From Verrucomicrobiota bacterium (GTDB taxonomy: Bacteria > Verrucomicrobiota > Verrucomicrobiia > Opitutales > Opitutaceae), in the NCBI GenBank assembly GCA_023410155.1, contig JAEYQF010000237.1, positions 1 to 8,324 on the forward strand: 8,324 nucleotides of DNA, given 5' to 3'. Within the stretch, counting starts at the first letter, position 1; every line of letters starts with the position of its first letter. Positions 1 through 7,329 of the stretch are shown here, piece after piece. A model generated the notes under the pieces. It ran no database searches. It was not told where the DNA came from and was given only the letters and a program-made list of their open reading frames with translations. The position numbers and the translations under genes are program-made.

Positions 1-864
1 CACCTGAGAAAGGCGGTGGCGGGCGAGTTGGAAGGTTTTCGCCGCCTCCACGAGCTTGGCCGGAGGAAGTTCAGCGGCTCGCCACCACGCGGCGGCGAGC
101 AGGAAGTTCTCCCGTTGCGGATACGCTGCGAAAACCGAGTCGTTCAGCGCCTCATCGCCGCGTTGCTCCTCTGTCTCCACGGTGACCAGCGAGGCGAGCG
201 GCCGGCCGAAGCGGGCGGCATGCCGGGCGACCGACGAGCCGGCGAAGACCGCGCCGGACTTCGTGTGCGCGACCAAGTTCCACTTGGCGGTGAAGTAGGC
301 CTCCAACGTGGGATGGCGCTCCAGGTGATCTTCGGCGAAATTGCTCCAGATCGTCGCGTCCGCGCGAAACTGCCGCAGTGCCTCGCCTTGAAAAGAGCTT
401 ACTTCGCATACGGCAAGGGCCGTCGACTTGCCGCCCTCCAGTTCCGCCACGAGACCGCTAAACGCGTGACCGATATTCCCTGTCGCGTGCGCCTCACGGC
501 CGATGCTGCGCAGGGCATGCGTGACAAACTCCGTGAGCGTGGTTTTTCCGTTGGTCCCGGTGATGGCGACGATGCGGCCGCGCCAGAAGCGCTGCGCAAA
601 CTCGATCTCCGGCAGGCACTCGCATCCGGCCTCGGCCGCCAGCTTCAGCCAAGGGTGATCGGGTGAAAACCCGGGCGAAAATACCACGAGACGATGGTTG
701 CGTGCCGCCCGGGCGGAGAACGCCTGCGTCTTCTCGTCATAGATCACCCCGTTGCGCTCGATGGCTGCAAGCAACGCCACCACGCCTGTGCCACTCACGC
801 CGCCCCCAAAGATGGCGACGGGAGCAGTCAGCGGATCGTGCAGCGTATCGGGGATGGCGAGCAT
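1..864 (-). CDS. murD: UDP-N-acetylmuramoyl-L-alanine--D-glutamate ligase MurD (partial, 3' end outside window)
   Basis: This is the N-terminal 288 residues of MurD, the cytoplasmic ATP-dependent ligase that adds D-glutamate to UDP-MurNAc-L-Ala. The frame is open from ATG at 864 to the window edge with no stop. The family is usually about 450 residues, so roughly a third (the rest of the C-terminal domain) is missing by truncation, not by mutation. Visible features are an N-terminal Rossmann-like UDP-binding segment with FGGGVSGTG (19-27), the Mur ligase P-loop ITGTNGKTT (101-109), the MurD-typical EVSSFQ (154-159), an NFAEDHLERH segment (175-184) matching the family N-x-x-x-DHLDRH motif, and AYFTAKWNLV with Lys194 as the probable carbamylated lysine. 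The end of the visible part, HRLSQV, fits the start of the C-terminal domain. The start lies 3 nt after the mraY stop with no Shine-Dalgarno, so translation is probably coupled. The identification is firm; SSFQ and neighbour order separate it from other Mur ligases. Confidence 0.95.
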   Translation of the reverse strand, partial: MLAIPDTLHDPLTAPVAIFGGGVSGTGVVALLAAIERNGVIYDEKTQAFSARAARNHRLVVFSPGFSPDHPWLKLAAEAGCECLPEIEFAQRFWRGRIVAITGTNGKTTLTEFVTHALRSIGREAHATGNIGHAFSGLVAELEGGKSTALAVCEVSSFQGEALRQFRADATIWSNFAEDHLERHPTLEAYFTAKWNLVAHTKSGAVFAGSSVARHAARFGRPLASLVTVETEEQRGDEALNDSVFAAYPQRENFLLAAAWWRAAELPPAKLVEAAKTFQLARHRLSQV

Positions 865-867
865 CGG

Positions 868-1983
868 TCAGCGGAGTTTCATGGTCGCGAGACCTGCAAG
901 CGCACAGCCGAGCGATAGCACCCAGAAGCGCAGGACCACCTTCGTCTCGGGCCAGCCCTTTTTCTGAAAATGGTGATGGATCGGTGCCATCAGGAAGAGT
1001 CTCTGCCCCACCCCGGTGCGGCGCCTCGTGTATTTGAAATAGCCGACCTGCATCACGACCGAAAGCATCTCGGCGACGAAGACGCCACCGACGATCACCA
1101 GCGTGAAAGGCTGGTGTATCATAAAAGCCATTACACCGATCAGACCGCCGAGCGCGAGCGAACCGGTGTCGCCCATGAAAACCTCAGCCGGATGCGAGTT
1201 GAACCAGAGAAACGCCATGCACCCGCCGATCAACGCGCCGCAGATCACGGTGAGTTCGCCCGTGCCCGGCACGTGGCTCATGAAGAGATACTCGGAGAGG
1301 CGAAAGTTGCCCGCCACGTAGGCCATGATGCCGAAAACGAGCGCGACCGAGATCGTGCAGCCGACCGCGAGGCCATCGAGACCATCGGTGAGATTGATCG
1401 CATTACTGAAGCCGACCACCCACAGGTAAATCATCACGAGCAGCATCCACCAGGGCATCTGCGGGATCACCGCTTGCTTCACGAACGGCACCCAGAGCTC
1501 CCGAATCTTCTGGGCGCTCGCCGGATGCCAGAGCAGCACGCCGAGTGCGACCAGCGTGGCCAGCGACTGCCAGCCGATCTTTTCCCACGAGGAAATCCCG
1601 TCGCGGTTCTTGTGCACGACCTTCAGGTAGTCGTCACGCCAGCCGGGGATCGTGAGGGCCGCATAGACGAACAGCGCCACAAAAACCCAGACGTTGGGTG
1701 CAGCCCATAGCACCGAGCTGATGAACACCGAAAGGAAGATGATCAGGCCGCCCATCGTCGGCGTGTGTTTCTTGTCAAAGTAGGTGGCGCCAAGCGCGCC
1801 CGTGCGATCGTCGATGTAGCCGTGACCGAATTTCAGCTCCCGAAACTTCCGGATCAGGACTGGACCGATGATAAACCCAATCGTGAGTGCGGTGACGGCC
1901 GCGAAGATCGTCCGCACCGTGCTATAGCGCAGCAGGCGCAGAGGGCCGAAGACATTCTCGTAATCTGCCAGGTAACTTAGCAT
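868..1983 (-). CDS. mraY: Phospho-N-acetylmuramoyl-pentapeptide-transferase MraY
   Basis: MraY is the integral membrane enzyme that transfers phospho-MurNAc-pentapeptide from UDP to undecaprenyl phosphate, making lipid I on the cytoplasmic face of the inner membrane. The 371-residue product has the usual family length (about 360) and many hydrophobic helices. Signatures in order are KKHTPTMGG (71-79), the Asp-Asp pair at 117-118 followed by YLKV, NLTDGLDGLA (197-206) with Asp200 and Asp203, GDTGSLALGG (271-280) with Asp272, and the PIHHHF histidine triad (334-339) followed by KKGWPETKVVLRFW. All catalytic and magnesium-binding residues I would expect are present. The residues just before the Asp pair read G-W-R, where G-F plus an aliphatic residue is usual. 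The ATG is 6 nt after the murF stop; no Shine-Dalgarno is visible, suggesting coupling to murF. The TGA stop lies 3 nt before murD. Confidence 0.98.
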   Translation of the reverse strand: MLSYLADYENVFGPLRLLRYSTVRTIFAAVTALTIGFIIGPVLIRKFRELKFGHGYIDDRTGALGATYFDKKHTPTMGGLIIFLSVFISSVLWAAPNVWVFVALFVYAALTIPGWRDDYLKVVHKNRDGISSWEKIGWQSLATLVALGVLLWHPASAQKIRELWVPFVKQAVIPQMPWWMLLVMIYLWVVGFSNAINLTDGLDGLAVGCTISVALVFGIMAYVAGNFRLSEYLFMSHVPGTGELTVICGALIGGCMAFLWFNSHPAEVFMGDTGSLALGGLIGVMAFMIHQPFTLVIVGGVFVAEMLSVVMQVGYFKYTRRRTGVGQRLFLMAPIHHHFQKKGWPETKVVLRFWVLSLGCALAGLATMKLR

Positions 1984-1989
1984 GGAAGA

Positions 1990-3387
1990 TCAATGGACGG
2001 CGCTCGCCAGCGCCGGCTCGAGGGCCTGCTCGAGTTGATACTTGCGGCTGCCCTTGACGAAGACGGCGCCCCGCCAGCCCTCGATGTGAGCGGCGATCCC
2101 CGCGAGTGAACCGCAGATCTCGATCTGGTCGAGTTGGCTGCCGTTCTCAAAGGCGCCGGTGCGCACCGCCGCCGCGTGATCACCGATGGCCACCAGCCGA
2201 TCCTGCGGACGGAGTCGCAGCGAACGTCCAAGCGCGCGATGAAACATTTCAGCCTCAGCGCCGAGTTCTTCCATGCCGCCGATGATGAAGAGTCTCGGCT
2301 CTTCTCCTGGAGTCACACCATAGAATGCGTCGAGCGCATCTGCCATCGACGCGGGATTTGCGTTGTAGCAGTCGAGGTAGAGCAGGCGGCCGTTCTCGCG
2401 GCGGATCTCGCCACGCAGTTTCGCCGGCTGCCACTGCGCCAACCGCGCCTGAATGTCTTCCCGCGCCACACCCAGCCAGAGTGCAACACAGATCGCCAAT
2501 GCGGCATTCTGCGCCATGCCGTCGGAGACACGACGAAAAGTGAACGTGAGCGGAGGCGGCGCACCGTAAGCGATCGCCACGGCCGTGACTTCGTCGCGAT
2601 GCGTGGTGGTGAAATATACTTTGTCCGACGGCGGGTTTGCCGGCCGCAGCACATCCGCCGCTTCGACGACGAGCGTGCGCACCTTGAGCTCGCGGAATGC
2701 GGCAAACTCCCACGCCTGGCGCGGGAACACCGCGACGCCCGCGGGCTTCACCGCCGCCGGCAGCACGGCCTTCTCGCGCGCGACGCCCTCGAGCCCGCCC
2801 AGTTCTGCGGTATGCGCGGGCGCAACCAGCGTGATCAACGCCACATCGGGCTCGATCATGCTCGCGAGCGGCGCCATCTCGCCCGGCGCGCCGATACCGG
2901 CCTCGATCACCGCGAAACGATGCTTGCCCGGCTCGAGTCGCGTGAGCGTGAGCGGCACGCCGAGATGATTGTTGAGATTGCCCTCCGTCGCGAGCACTCC
3001 GCCTGCCTCGCCGCCGAGCAGGAGCGCGAGCAGATTTTTTGTGGATGTTTTTCCAGCGCTGCCGGAGATGCCGATCACGGGCCCGCTGAACAACCGACGA
3101 TGCTCGCGCGCGATCGCCTGAAACGCTGTGAGCGGATCCTCGACCGCGAGCTGCGGCAGGGAGAGCGACGGATTCGGCTGATGCACGATCGCCGCGCTTG
3201 CGCCGGCGGCCTGCGCGGCGGCGAGGAAATCGTGGCCGTCGCGCTTTCCCGTCTTCAGCGCGATGAACACCTGCCCGGCACGGAGCTGGCGAGTGTCCAT
3301 CGTGAAACCAGAAAGCGGAGAGACCGGCAGAGCCGTCCATCGGCCGCCGGTCCATCGTTCGAGATCCTGGTGATGAAAAGCCGGCAT
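1990..3387 (-). CDS. murF: UDP-N-acetylmuramoyl-tripeptide--D-alanyl-D-alanine ligase MurF
   Basis: MurF is the cytoplasmic ligase that adds the D-Ala-D-Ala dipeptide to UDP-MurNAc-tripeptide, giving the pentapeptide used by MraY. The 465-residue product matches the family length (about 450-460). The N-terminal domain shows MDTRQLRAGQVFIALK (30-45) and DGHDF (50-54). The central ATPase domain has the P-loop GISGSAGKTSTKN (106-118), NLNNHLGVPLTLTR (137-150), an E-x-G segment at 162-164 followed by GE at 169-170, and GLEGVAREK (198-206). The C-terminal domain has the MurF-typical DCYNANPASM (339-348). Two motifs deviate: VAPAHT replaces the usual GxAHL, and GGMEELG replaces the usual GDMxELG. 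The ATG follows the murE TAG stop by one nucleotide, with only a weak GGTGA upstream, so it is probably translated by termination-reinitiation. No alternative start fits the domain better. Confidence 0.97.
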   Translation of the reverse strand: MPAFHHQDLERWTGGRWTALPVSPLSGFTMDTRQLRAGQVFIALKTGKRDGHDFLAAAQAAGASAAIVHQPNPSLSLPQLAVEDPLTAFQAIAREHRRLFSGPVIGISGSAGKTSTKNLLALLLGGEAGGVLATEGNLNNHLGVPLTLTRLEPGKHRFAVIEAGIGAPGEMAPLASMIEPDVALITLVAPAHTAELGGLEGVAREKAVLPAAVKPAGVAVFPRQAWEFAAFRELKVRTLVVEAADVLRPANPPSDKVYFTTTHRDEVTAVAIAYGAPPPLTFTFRRVSDGMAQNAALAICVALWLGVAREDIQARLAQWQPAKLRGEIRRENGRLLYLDCYNANPASMADALDAFYGVTPGEEPRLFIIGGMEELGAEAEMFHRALGRSLRLRPQDRLVAIGDHAAAVRTGAFENGSQLDQIEICGSLAGIAAHIEGWRGAVFVKGSRKYQLEQALEPALASAVH

Positions 3388-3388
3388 G

Positions 3389-4993
3389 CTATGTCACCGG
3401 TTTGAGCGTCTTCAGACCGATCAACTCGCGCACGACCTGGCGGTCATCGAAGGGGATGACGGTGTCGGCGAATTCCTGGTAACTCTCGTGGCCCTTGCCC
3501 GCGATGAGCAGGCAGTCGCCCGCACGCGCTCCGTCGAGGGCGAGGCTGATCGCGCGGCGGCGGTCTTCGATCCACGTGATCTTCTCGGGCGCAGCGACGC
3601 CTTCGCGCATATCGGTGAAAATCTGCTCCAGCGCTTCGCCGCGCGGATTGTCAGCGGTCGCGAAGGCGAAATCCGCGAACTCCTGCACGGCCTTCACCAT
3701 GAGCGGGCGTTTCGTGCGGTCGCGATTGCCGCCGCAGCCAAACACCACGAAGAGCCGGCCCGGCGTGATCGCTCGAAGCATCCCGAGCGCATTGCGCAGT
3801 GCATCGTCCGTGTGCGCGTAATCGACGAGCACGTTGAACGGCTGGCCCTCGTCGATGCGCTCCATGCGACCAGGCACGCCCTTGAACGCGCGCAGTCGCG
3901 GCATGAACACGATCGGGTCGCGACCCAGTCCCCACGCAGTCGCGATCGCGGCGAGCAGATTGCTGACGTTGTAGCGTCCGACCATCGGCGAATCCACGGC
4001 GAGCTCGCCCTGCGGCCAGATGAGGCGGAACGTGCTGTTGGTGAAATTGAGCGTCACCTGTTCTGCGCGCACCATCGCGGCGGGATTCTCACCGTAGGTC
4101 ACGACCCGCAGCTCAGGCTTGTCCACGATCAGCTGCTCGGCGAGTTCCGCCCCGTGAGGGTCGTCGAGATTGACGATGGCAACCTTGGGCGGAGCGCCGG
4201 TTTCGCCCGTGAACAGGCGCTTCTTCACCGTGAAATAGGCGTCGATTGTCTTGTGATAATCGAGGTGATCGCGCGTGAGGTTGGTGAAAACCGCGGCGCC
4301 AAACTGCAGCCCGAGCACGCGCTTCTGGTCGATGCCGTGTGAACTGACCTCCATGACGGCGTTACGGCAGCCGGCATCCCGCATCTGTGCCATCATGCCG
4401 AAGATATCCAGCGACTCCGGCGTCGTGCGAAACGACGGCACCGTGCGCACACCGAGATCGTAGTTAATCGTGCCGATCAGGCCGACGCGCTGGTCGCCAT
4501 TGAGGAAGTGCTTGATGAGGTGAGTGACGGTGGTCTTGCCGTTCGTGCCGGTCACACCCACGACGTTCATCTCGCGGTCGGGGAACCGGTAGTAGCGCTG
4601 CGCCACGCGAGCGAGCGTCGCGCGGGCATCGGCGACCTGGATGAACGTGACCTTGGCCGGCGGCAGGGCCGGGAGCTTCTCCGTCACCACCGCCACCGCG
4701 CCGCGATTCACCGCTTCGTCGATGAAGCTCGTGCCGTCGGCCCGCAGTCCGGGCAGCGCGAAGAAAAGCGTGCCGGGCACGACCCGGCGACTATCGAGCA
4801 CCAGCCCGGAAATGGGCCGGTCGAGACTGCCCTTCGAGGCGAGGATTTCGCCATCGGCAAAGTAGTCGGAAAGTTTCGGGGCCATTTTGAAGACGCGGTT
4901 TCGGACTGCCGTTTCCTGTCGTGAGCGACGCGCCACCGGACGCGCTGCGAATGCCTGAATGAGGGAATTGTCGTAAGTAAGATAGCCGATCAC
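3389..4993 (-). CDS. murE: UDP-N-acetylmuramoyl-L-alanyl-D-glutamate--2,6-diaminopimelate ligase MurE
   Basis: MurE is the cytoplasmic ATP-dependent ligase that adds the third stem-peptide residue. Specificity for meso-diaminopimelate is indicated by DNPR (448-451), the motif contacting DAP in this enzyme class; lysine-adding enzymes differ here. Other features are LDSRRVVPGTLFFAL (66-80), the P-loop GVTGTNGKTT (146-155), TTPESLD (190-196), EVSSHG (215-220), NLTRDHLDYH (238-247), VKKRLF with Lys257 as the likely carbamylated lysine, DYAHTDDAL (391-399), FGCGGNRDRTKRP (418-430) and IAGKGHE (497-503). I chose the GTG at 4993 because GGAAGGAGG lies 6 nt upstream and the start overlaps the ftsI stop as GTGA. 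This gives 534 residues, including a basic 36-residue extension absent from typical MurE. The alternative ATG at 4885 would give 498 residues, nearer the family norm, but has no ribosome binding site. The identity is certain; the start is not. Confidence 0.96.
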   Translation of the reverse strand: MIGYLTYDNSLIQAFAARPVARRSRQETAVRNRVFKMAPKLSDYFADGEILASKGSLDRPISGLVLDSRRVVPGTLFFALPGLRADGTSFIDEAVNRGAVAVVTEKLPALPPAKVTFIQVADARATLARVAQRYYRFPDREMNVVGVTGTNGKTTVTHLIKHFLNGDQRVGLIGTINYDLGVRTVPSFRTTPESLDIFGMMAQMRDAGCRNAVMEVSSHGIDQKRVLGLQFGAAVFTNLTRDHLDYHKTIDAYFTVKKRLFTGETGAPPKVAIVNLDDPHGAELAEQLIVDKPELRVVTYGENPAAMVRAEQVTLNFTNSTFRLIWPQGELAVDSPMVGRYNVSNLLAAIATAWGLGRDPIVFMPRLRAFKGVPGRMERIDEGQPFNVLVDYAHTDDALRNALGMLRAITPGRLFVVFGCGGNRDRTKRPLMVKAVQEFADFAFATADNPRGEALEQIFTDMREGVAAPEKITWIEDRRRAISLALDGARAGDCLLIAGKGHESYQEFADTVIPFDDRQVVRELIGLKTLKPVT

Positions 4994-6921
4994 CTGCGGC
5001 CTCCTTCCATGAGAGCGAGAGCGTTCCCCGTCGGAGAATAGACGGGCTTGATATCGAGATACTGGATAAGTTGCTCTCCGATCCGCCTGAAGGAGGGCGC
5101 GGCGACGGTGCCGCCCGAGGCGTAGCGCCCCTGCAGCGGGTCAGCATCGTCGATGATGACCGAAATCGCAACCTGCGGACGGCTGGCCGGGAAAAACCCC
5201 ACGAACGAGGCGACGTGGTGTTGGTTCGAGTAACGGCCGTTGATGATCTTCTGGGTCGACCCGGTCTTGCCGGCGACTTCGTAGTTGGGGATCGCCGCGG
5301 CCTTGCCGGTTCCTTCGATCACGACGCCATGAAGCAACTGCGCCATCGTGCGCGCCGTCTGCTCACTGACCACGCGGTGCTTCGCAGCCGGGCCATAACG
5401 GTAAACAATCTCGCCGCGCGCGTCGCGGACCTCGCGGATGATTTGTGGACGCAGCAACGTGCCGCCGCTCGCGATCACGCCCATCGCCATGTGCATCTGG
5501 AGCGGCGTCGCCGCGACCGAGTGGCCCATCGGCATGCGCGTGATCGTGAGTCCATCCCACTTCTCCGGCGGAGCCATCATGCCACCGATCTCAGCTCCCA
5601 CCGGAAAACCGGTCGGCTGACCAAAACCGAAAGCCCGCGCATACTCGTGAAACCGTTGCTCGCCGAGCAGCATCGCGAGCTGCGCCGCACCGCGGTTGCT
5701 CGACTTCGAGATGATCTGCGAAACCGGCAGCGGGGCATCGAACTGGTGATCCTCGTTGGGCAGACTGCGTGGCTTGCCGCGGTATTCGATGCTGCGGATG
5801 TTGCAGTCGAAACGACTCGCCGGCGTCACGAGGCCTTCCTCCAGCGCCGCGGCGGAGGCCACGATCTTGAACGTCGAGCCAGGCTCGTAAATGTCGGCGA
5901 CCGCGACATTGCGCATCACATGCTGCTGATCCTGCGGGATGCGGCTGTATTCGTTGAGGTTGAACGAAGGATAATTCCCGAGCGCCAGAATGAATCCCGT
6001 GCGCGGGTCGCTCACGATGATCGTCGCTTTCTGCGGGCGAAATTTCTGTGCGATGTAGTCGAGCTCTTCCTCGACGATGTGCTGCACCGTCGAATCGAGC
6101 GAAAGCGCGACCGAGTAACCGGGCGAAGCCGGCACTTCGCGCGTGCGAAACTGCGCGATCTCGCGCCCTCTGCCGTCACGCTCGCCCTCGCGCCAGCCGT
6201 CACGACCATGAAGATAGAAATCCGCGTAGCGCTCGATGCCGTCCGCCGCCACGCCCTCCTTGTTCACGTATCCGATCACATGCGCGGCCAATCCGTTGTG
6301 CGGATAAGCGCGACGATAAACACGGTTGCCGTAGACGCCCTTCACGCCCAGCGCCTCGATTTGGGCGTAAGTGGATTCCTCGATCGTCTCACTTAGCTTC
6401 GCCCAACGGATCGGGCGCTCACCACTCGCGTCGGGTTCGTCGTCCACGACCGTCTCCTCTGCCGCGGGCATTTTCTCCTCCTCGCCGTCGACGCCGACCG
6501 CGGGAAAATTGAACACCAACGGCTTCGCCGTTGAAGCGACAGGCGCTGCAACCTCCGTCGCGGGAGTGACCACGCGCGTCTTGGTGCGGAAGATGCGCTC
6601 CATCTCCGAGAGCGGCATCCCGATCAGCTCGGCCAGCTGCGGCCACTTCTTCTCATCCTCAGGACGCAGCGACTGCGGATCGACGCCGAGCACGATGAGC
6701 GAACGACTCGTCGCCAAGATTGCACCGCGCGCATCGACGATGTCGCCCCGACGTGCGTTCTCGACGATGATCTGGCGACGCACCTTGTCGACGAAGCGCA
6801 CCAGCTCCTCGCGATCGATCACATGGAGAAACACGAGCCGCGTGCCGAGTCCCGCGAAAATCGAGACGATCACCGCCGCGAGCAGAACAATGCGGTAGTT
6901 GGAGGCGAAACCCTTGGACAT
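4990..6921 (-). CDS. ftsI: Peptidoglycan D,D-transpeptidase FtsI (PBP3-like class B penicillin-binding protein)
   Basis: This is the septal transpeptidase of the divisome, anchored in the inner membrane with its catalytic domain in the periplasm, where it cross-links new peptidoglycan and is the target of beta-lactams. The 643-residue product starts with a short cytoplasmic tail and one membrane helix (about 10-33). The pedestal begins with RRGDIVDARGAILA (57-70) and includes VYRRAYPHNGLAAHVIGYV (201-219). The transpeptidase domain has all three catalytic motifs: EPGSTFK with the nucleophile Ser349 and Lys352, SSN at 407-409, and KTG at 552-554. Residues about 117-169 are an acidic, Ala/Val/Pro-rich segment not expected in this family. 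No PASTA domains follow the transpeptidase domain. The start is 5 nt after the ftsL stop with no Shine-Dalgarno, and the TGA stop overlaps the murE start. Location between ftsL and murE supports FtsI over the related elongation enzyme PBP2. Confidence 0.97.
   Translation of the reverse strand: MSKGFASNYRIVLLAAVIVSIFAGLGTRLVFLHVIDREELVRFVDKVRRQIIVENARRGDIVDARGAILATSRSLIVLGVDPQSLRPEDEKKWPQLAELIGMPLSEMERIFRTKTRVVTPATEVAAPVASTAKPLVFNFPAVGVDGEEEKMPAAEETVVDDEPDASGERPIRWAKLSETIEESTYAQIEALGVKGVYGNRVYRRAYPHNGLAAHVIGYVNKEGVAADGIERYADFYLHGRDGWREGERDGRGREIAQFRTREVPASPGYSVALSLDSTVQHIVEEELDYIAQKFRPQKATIIVSDPRTGFILALGNYPSFNLNEYSRIPQDQQHVMRNVAVADIYEPGSTFKIVASAAALEEGLVTPASRFDCNIRSIEYRGKPRSLPNEDHQFDAPLPVSQIISKSSNRGAAQLAMLLGEQRFHEYARAFGFGQPTGFPVGAEIGGMMAPPEKWDGLTITRMPMGHSVAATPLQMHMAMGVIASGGTLLRPQIIREVRDARGEIVYRYGPAAKHRVVSEQTARTMAQLLHGVVIEGTGKAAAIPNYEVAGKTGSTQKIINGRYSNQHHVASFVGFFPASRPQVAISVIIDDADPLQGRYASGGTVAAPSFRRIGEQLIQYLDIKPVYSPTGNALALMEGGRR
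4994..5008 (-). promoter_or_regulatory. Strong ribosome binding site for murE inside the 3' end of ftsI
   Basis: On the minus strand GGAAGGAGG spans 5008-5000 and is followed by 6 nt and then GTG at 4993-4991. It is an almost perfect match to the anti-Shine-Dalgarno complement at near-ideal spacing, the strongest such site in the window. The same bases encode the end of FtsI (Met-Glu-Gly-Gly-Arg-Arg), so part of the match could be coincidence of Gly codons. It decides the murE start in favour of the GTG that overlaps the ftsI stop. Confidence 0.7.
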
Positions 6922-6926
6922 CGTCG

Positions 6927-7316
6927 TCAGCGGCGCACCGCGACCGGCACCGAGACCGGGATGATTCCCTCACCGAAAAGAGTGCGATTGCGCTTCGCCG
7001 CGAGGCGCAGCGCCGAATCGTCTGAAACATGCACCACCTGTTCCTGCCGCGGAGCGACCAGCCCGAGTCTCCACTCGGCATTGCGGCGCAACAGCGTCTG
7101 CGGATCGCGCTCGCCCTCGATCGCGGTTGTCGTCTCCGCGATCCGCCGATCGAGCTCGGCGATGCGGGCGTCGAGCACCTTGTTGGAGTTGGCCGTGAGG
7201 GAAATCTGGTGACGCATCCACACCGTGCCCAGGCCGACCGACCCGCTGAAGAAAATCATCACGAGCGTATAAACGACCATCTGGTTCACGAACGCATGCG
7301 AAGTGGAGGTTCTCAT
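6927..7316 (-). CDS. ftsL: FtsL-like cell division protein
   Basis: This small bitopic membrane protein of 129 residues sits between rsmH and ftsI, exactly where ftsL lies in dcw clusters. It has a short N-terminal tail, one membrane helix (about 12-34), a helical, probably coiled-coil stretch (about 38-70, with VLDARIAELDRRIAET), and then RRNAEWRLGLVAPRQEQVVHV (77-97). The last stretch resembles the FtsL pattern in which a helix is followed by a Gly-(Met/Leu)-Val-x-Pro turn and a short beta strand. FtsL pairs with FtsB and, with FtsQ, regulates FtsW and FtsI at the septum. FtsL sequences diverge strongly, so the call rests on topology, size and position more than on identity. The C-terminal tail after about residue 98 is basic and unassigned. 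The start has a good Shine-Dalgarno overlapping the rsmH stop. Confidence 0.85.
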   Translation of the reverse strand: MRTSTSHAFVNQMVVYTLVMIFFSGSVGLGTVWMRHQISLTANSNKVLDARIAELDRRIAETTTAIEGERDPQTLLRRNAEWRLGLVAPRQEQVVHVSDDSALRLAAKRNRTLFGEGIIPVSVPVAVRR

Positions 7317-7329
7317 CGCGTCGTCCTCA
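7317..7329 (-). promoter_or_regulatory. Ribosome binding site of ftsL overlapping the rsmH stop codon
   Basis: Reading on the minus strand, TGAGGA (7329-7324) contains both the rsmH TGA stop and the GAGGA Shine-Dalgarno core. It is followed by 7 nt and then the ftsL ATG at 7316. The ribosome finishing rsmH would therefore cover the ftsL initiation site, which suggests coupled translation. This supports the chosen ftsL start. Confidence 0.7.

Noticed and set aside
1..864. murD as a broken pseudogene, because no stop codon is seen.
   Set aside because: The frame is intact and all N-terminal and central motifs are present; it simply runs off the window edge.
16..1037. Plus-strand open frames at 16-666 and 663-1037.
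   Set aside because: They lie opposite murD and the end of mraY, whose conserved motifs run through on the minus strand; the plus-strand products are Arg-rich with no motif.
2134..3405. A 423-codon open frame on the plus strand opposite murF.
   Set aside because: It mirrors murF codon bias, has an Arg-rich composition and no recognisable motif; the murF frame on the other strand is clearly the coding one.
3386..4342. A 318-codon open frame on the plus strand opposite murE.
   Set aside because: It is an antisense shadow of murE with low-complexity charged composition and no family signature.
4886..4990. An internal promoter for murE between the end of ftsI and ATG 4885.
   Set aside because: I saw only a partial -10-like TATCTT and no convincing -35 element at proper spacing; it would be chance-level in this sequence.
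5071..6396. A 441-codon open frame on the plus strand opposite ftsI.
   Set aside because: It is antisense to a fully conserved gene, its product is Arg/His/Asp-rich with no recognisable domain, and such frames arise from strong third-position GC bias.
4990..6921. ftsI as a PASTA-domain sporulation-type SpoVD/PBP2x protein.
   Set aside because: The protein ends about 90 residues after the KTG motif, with no room for PASTA domains.
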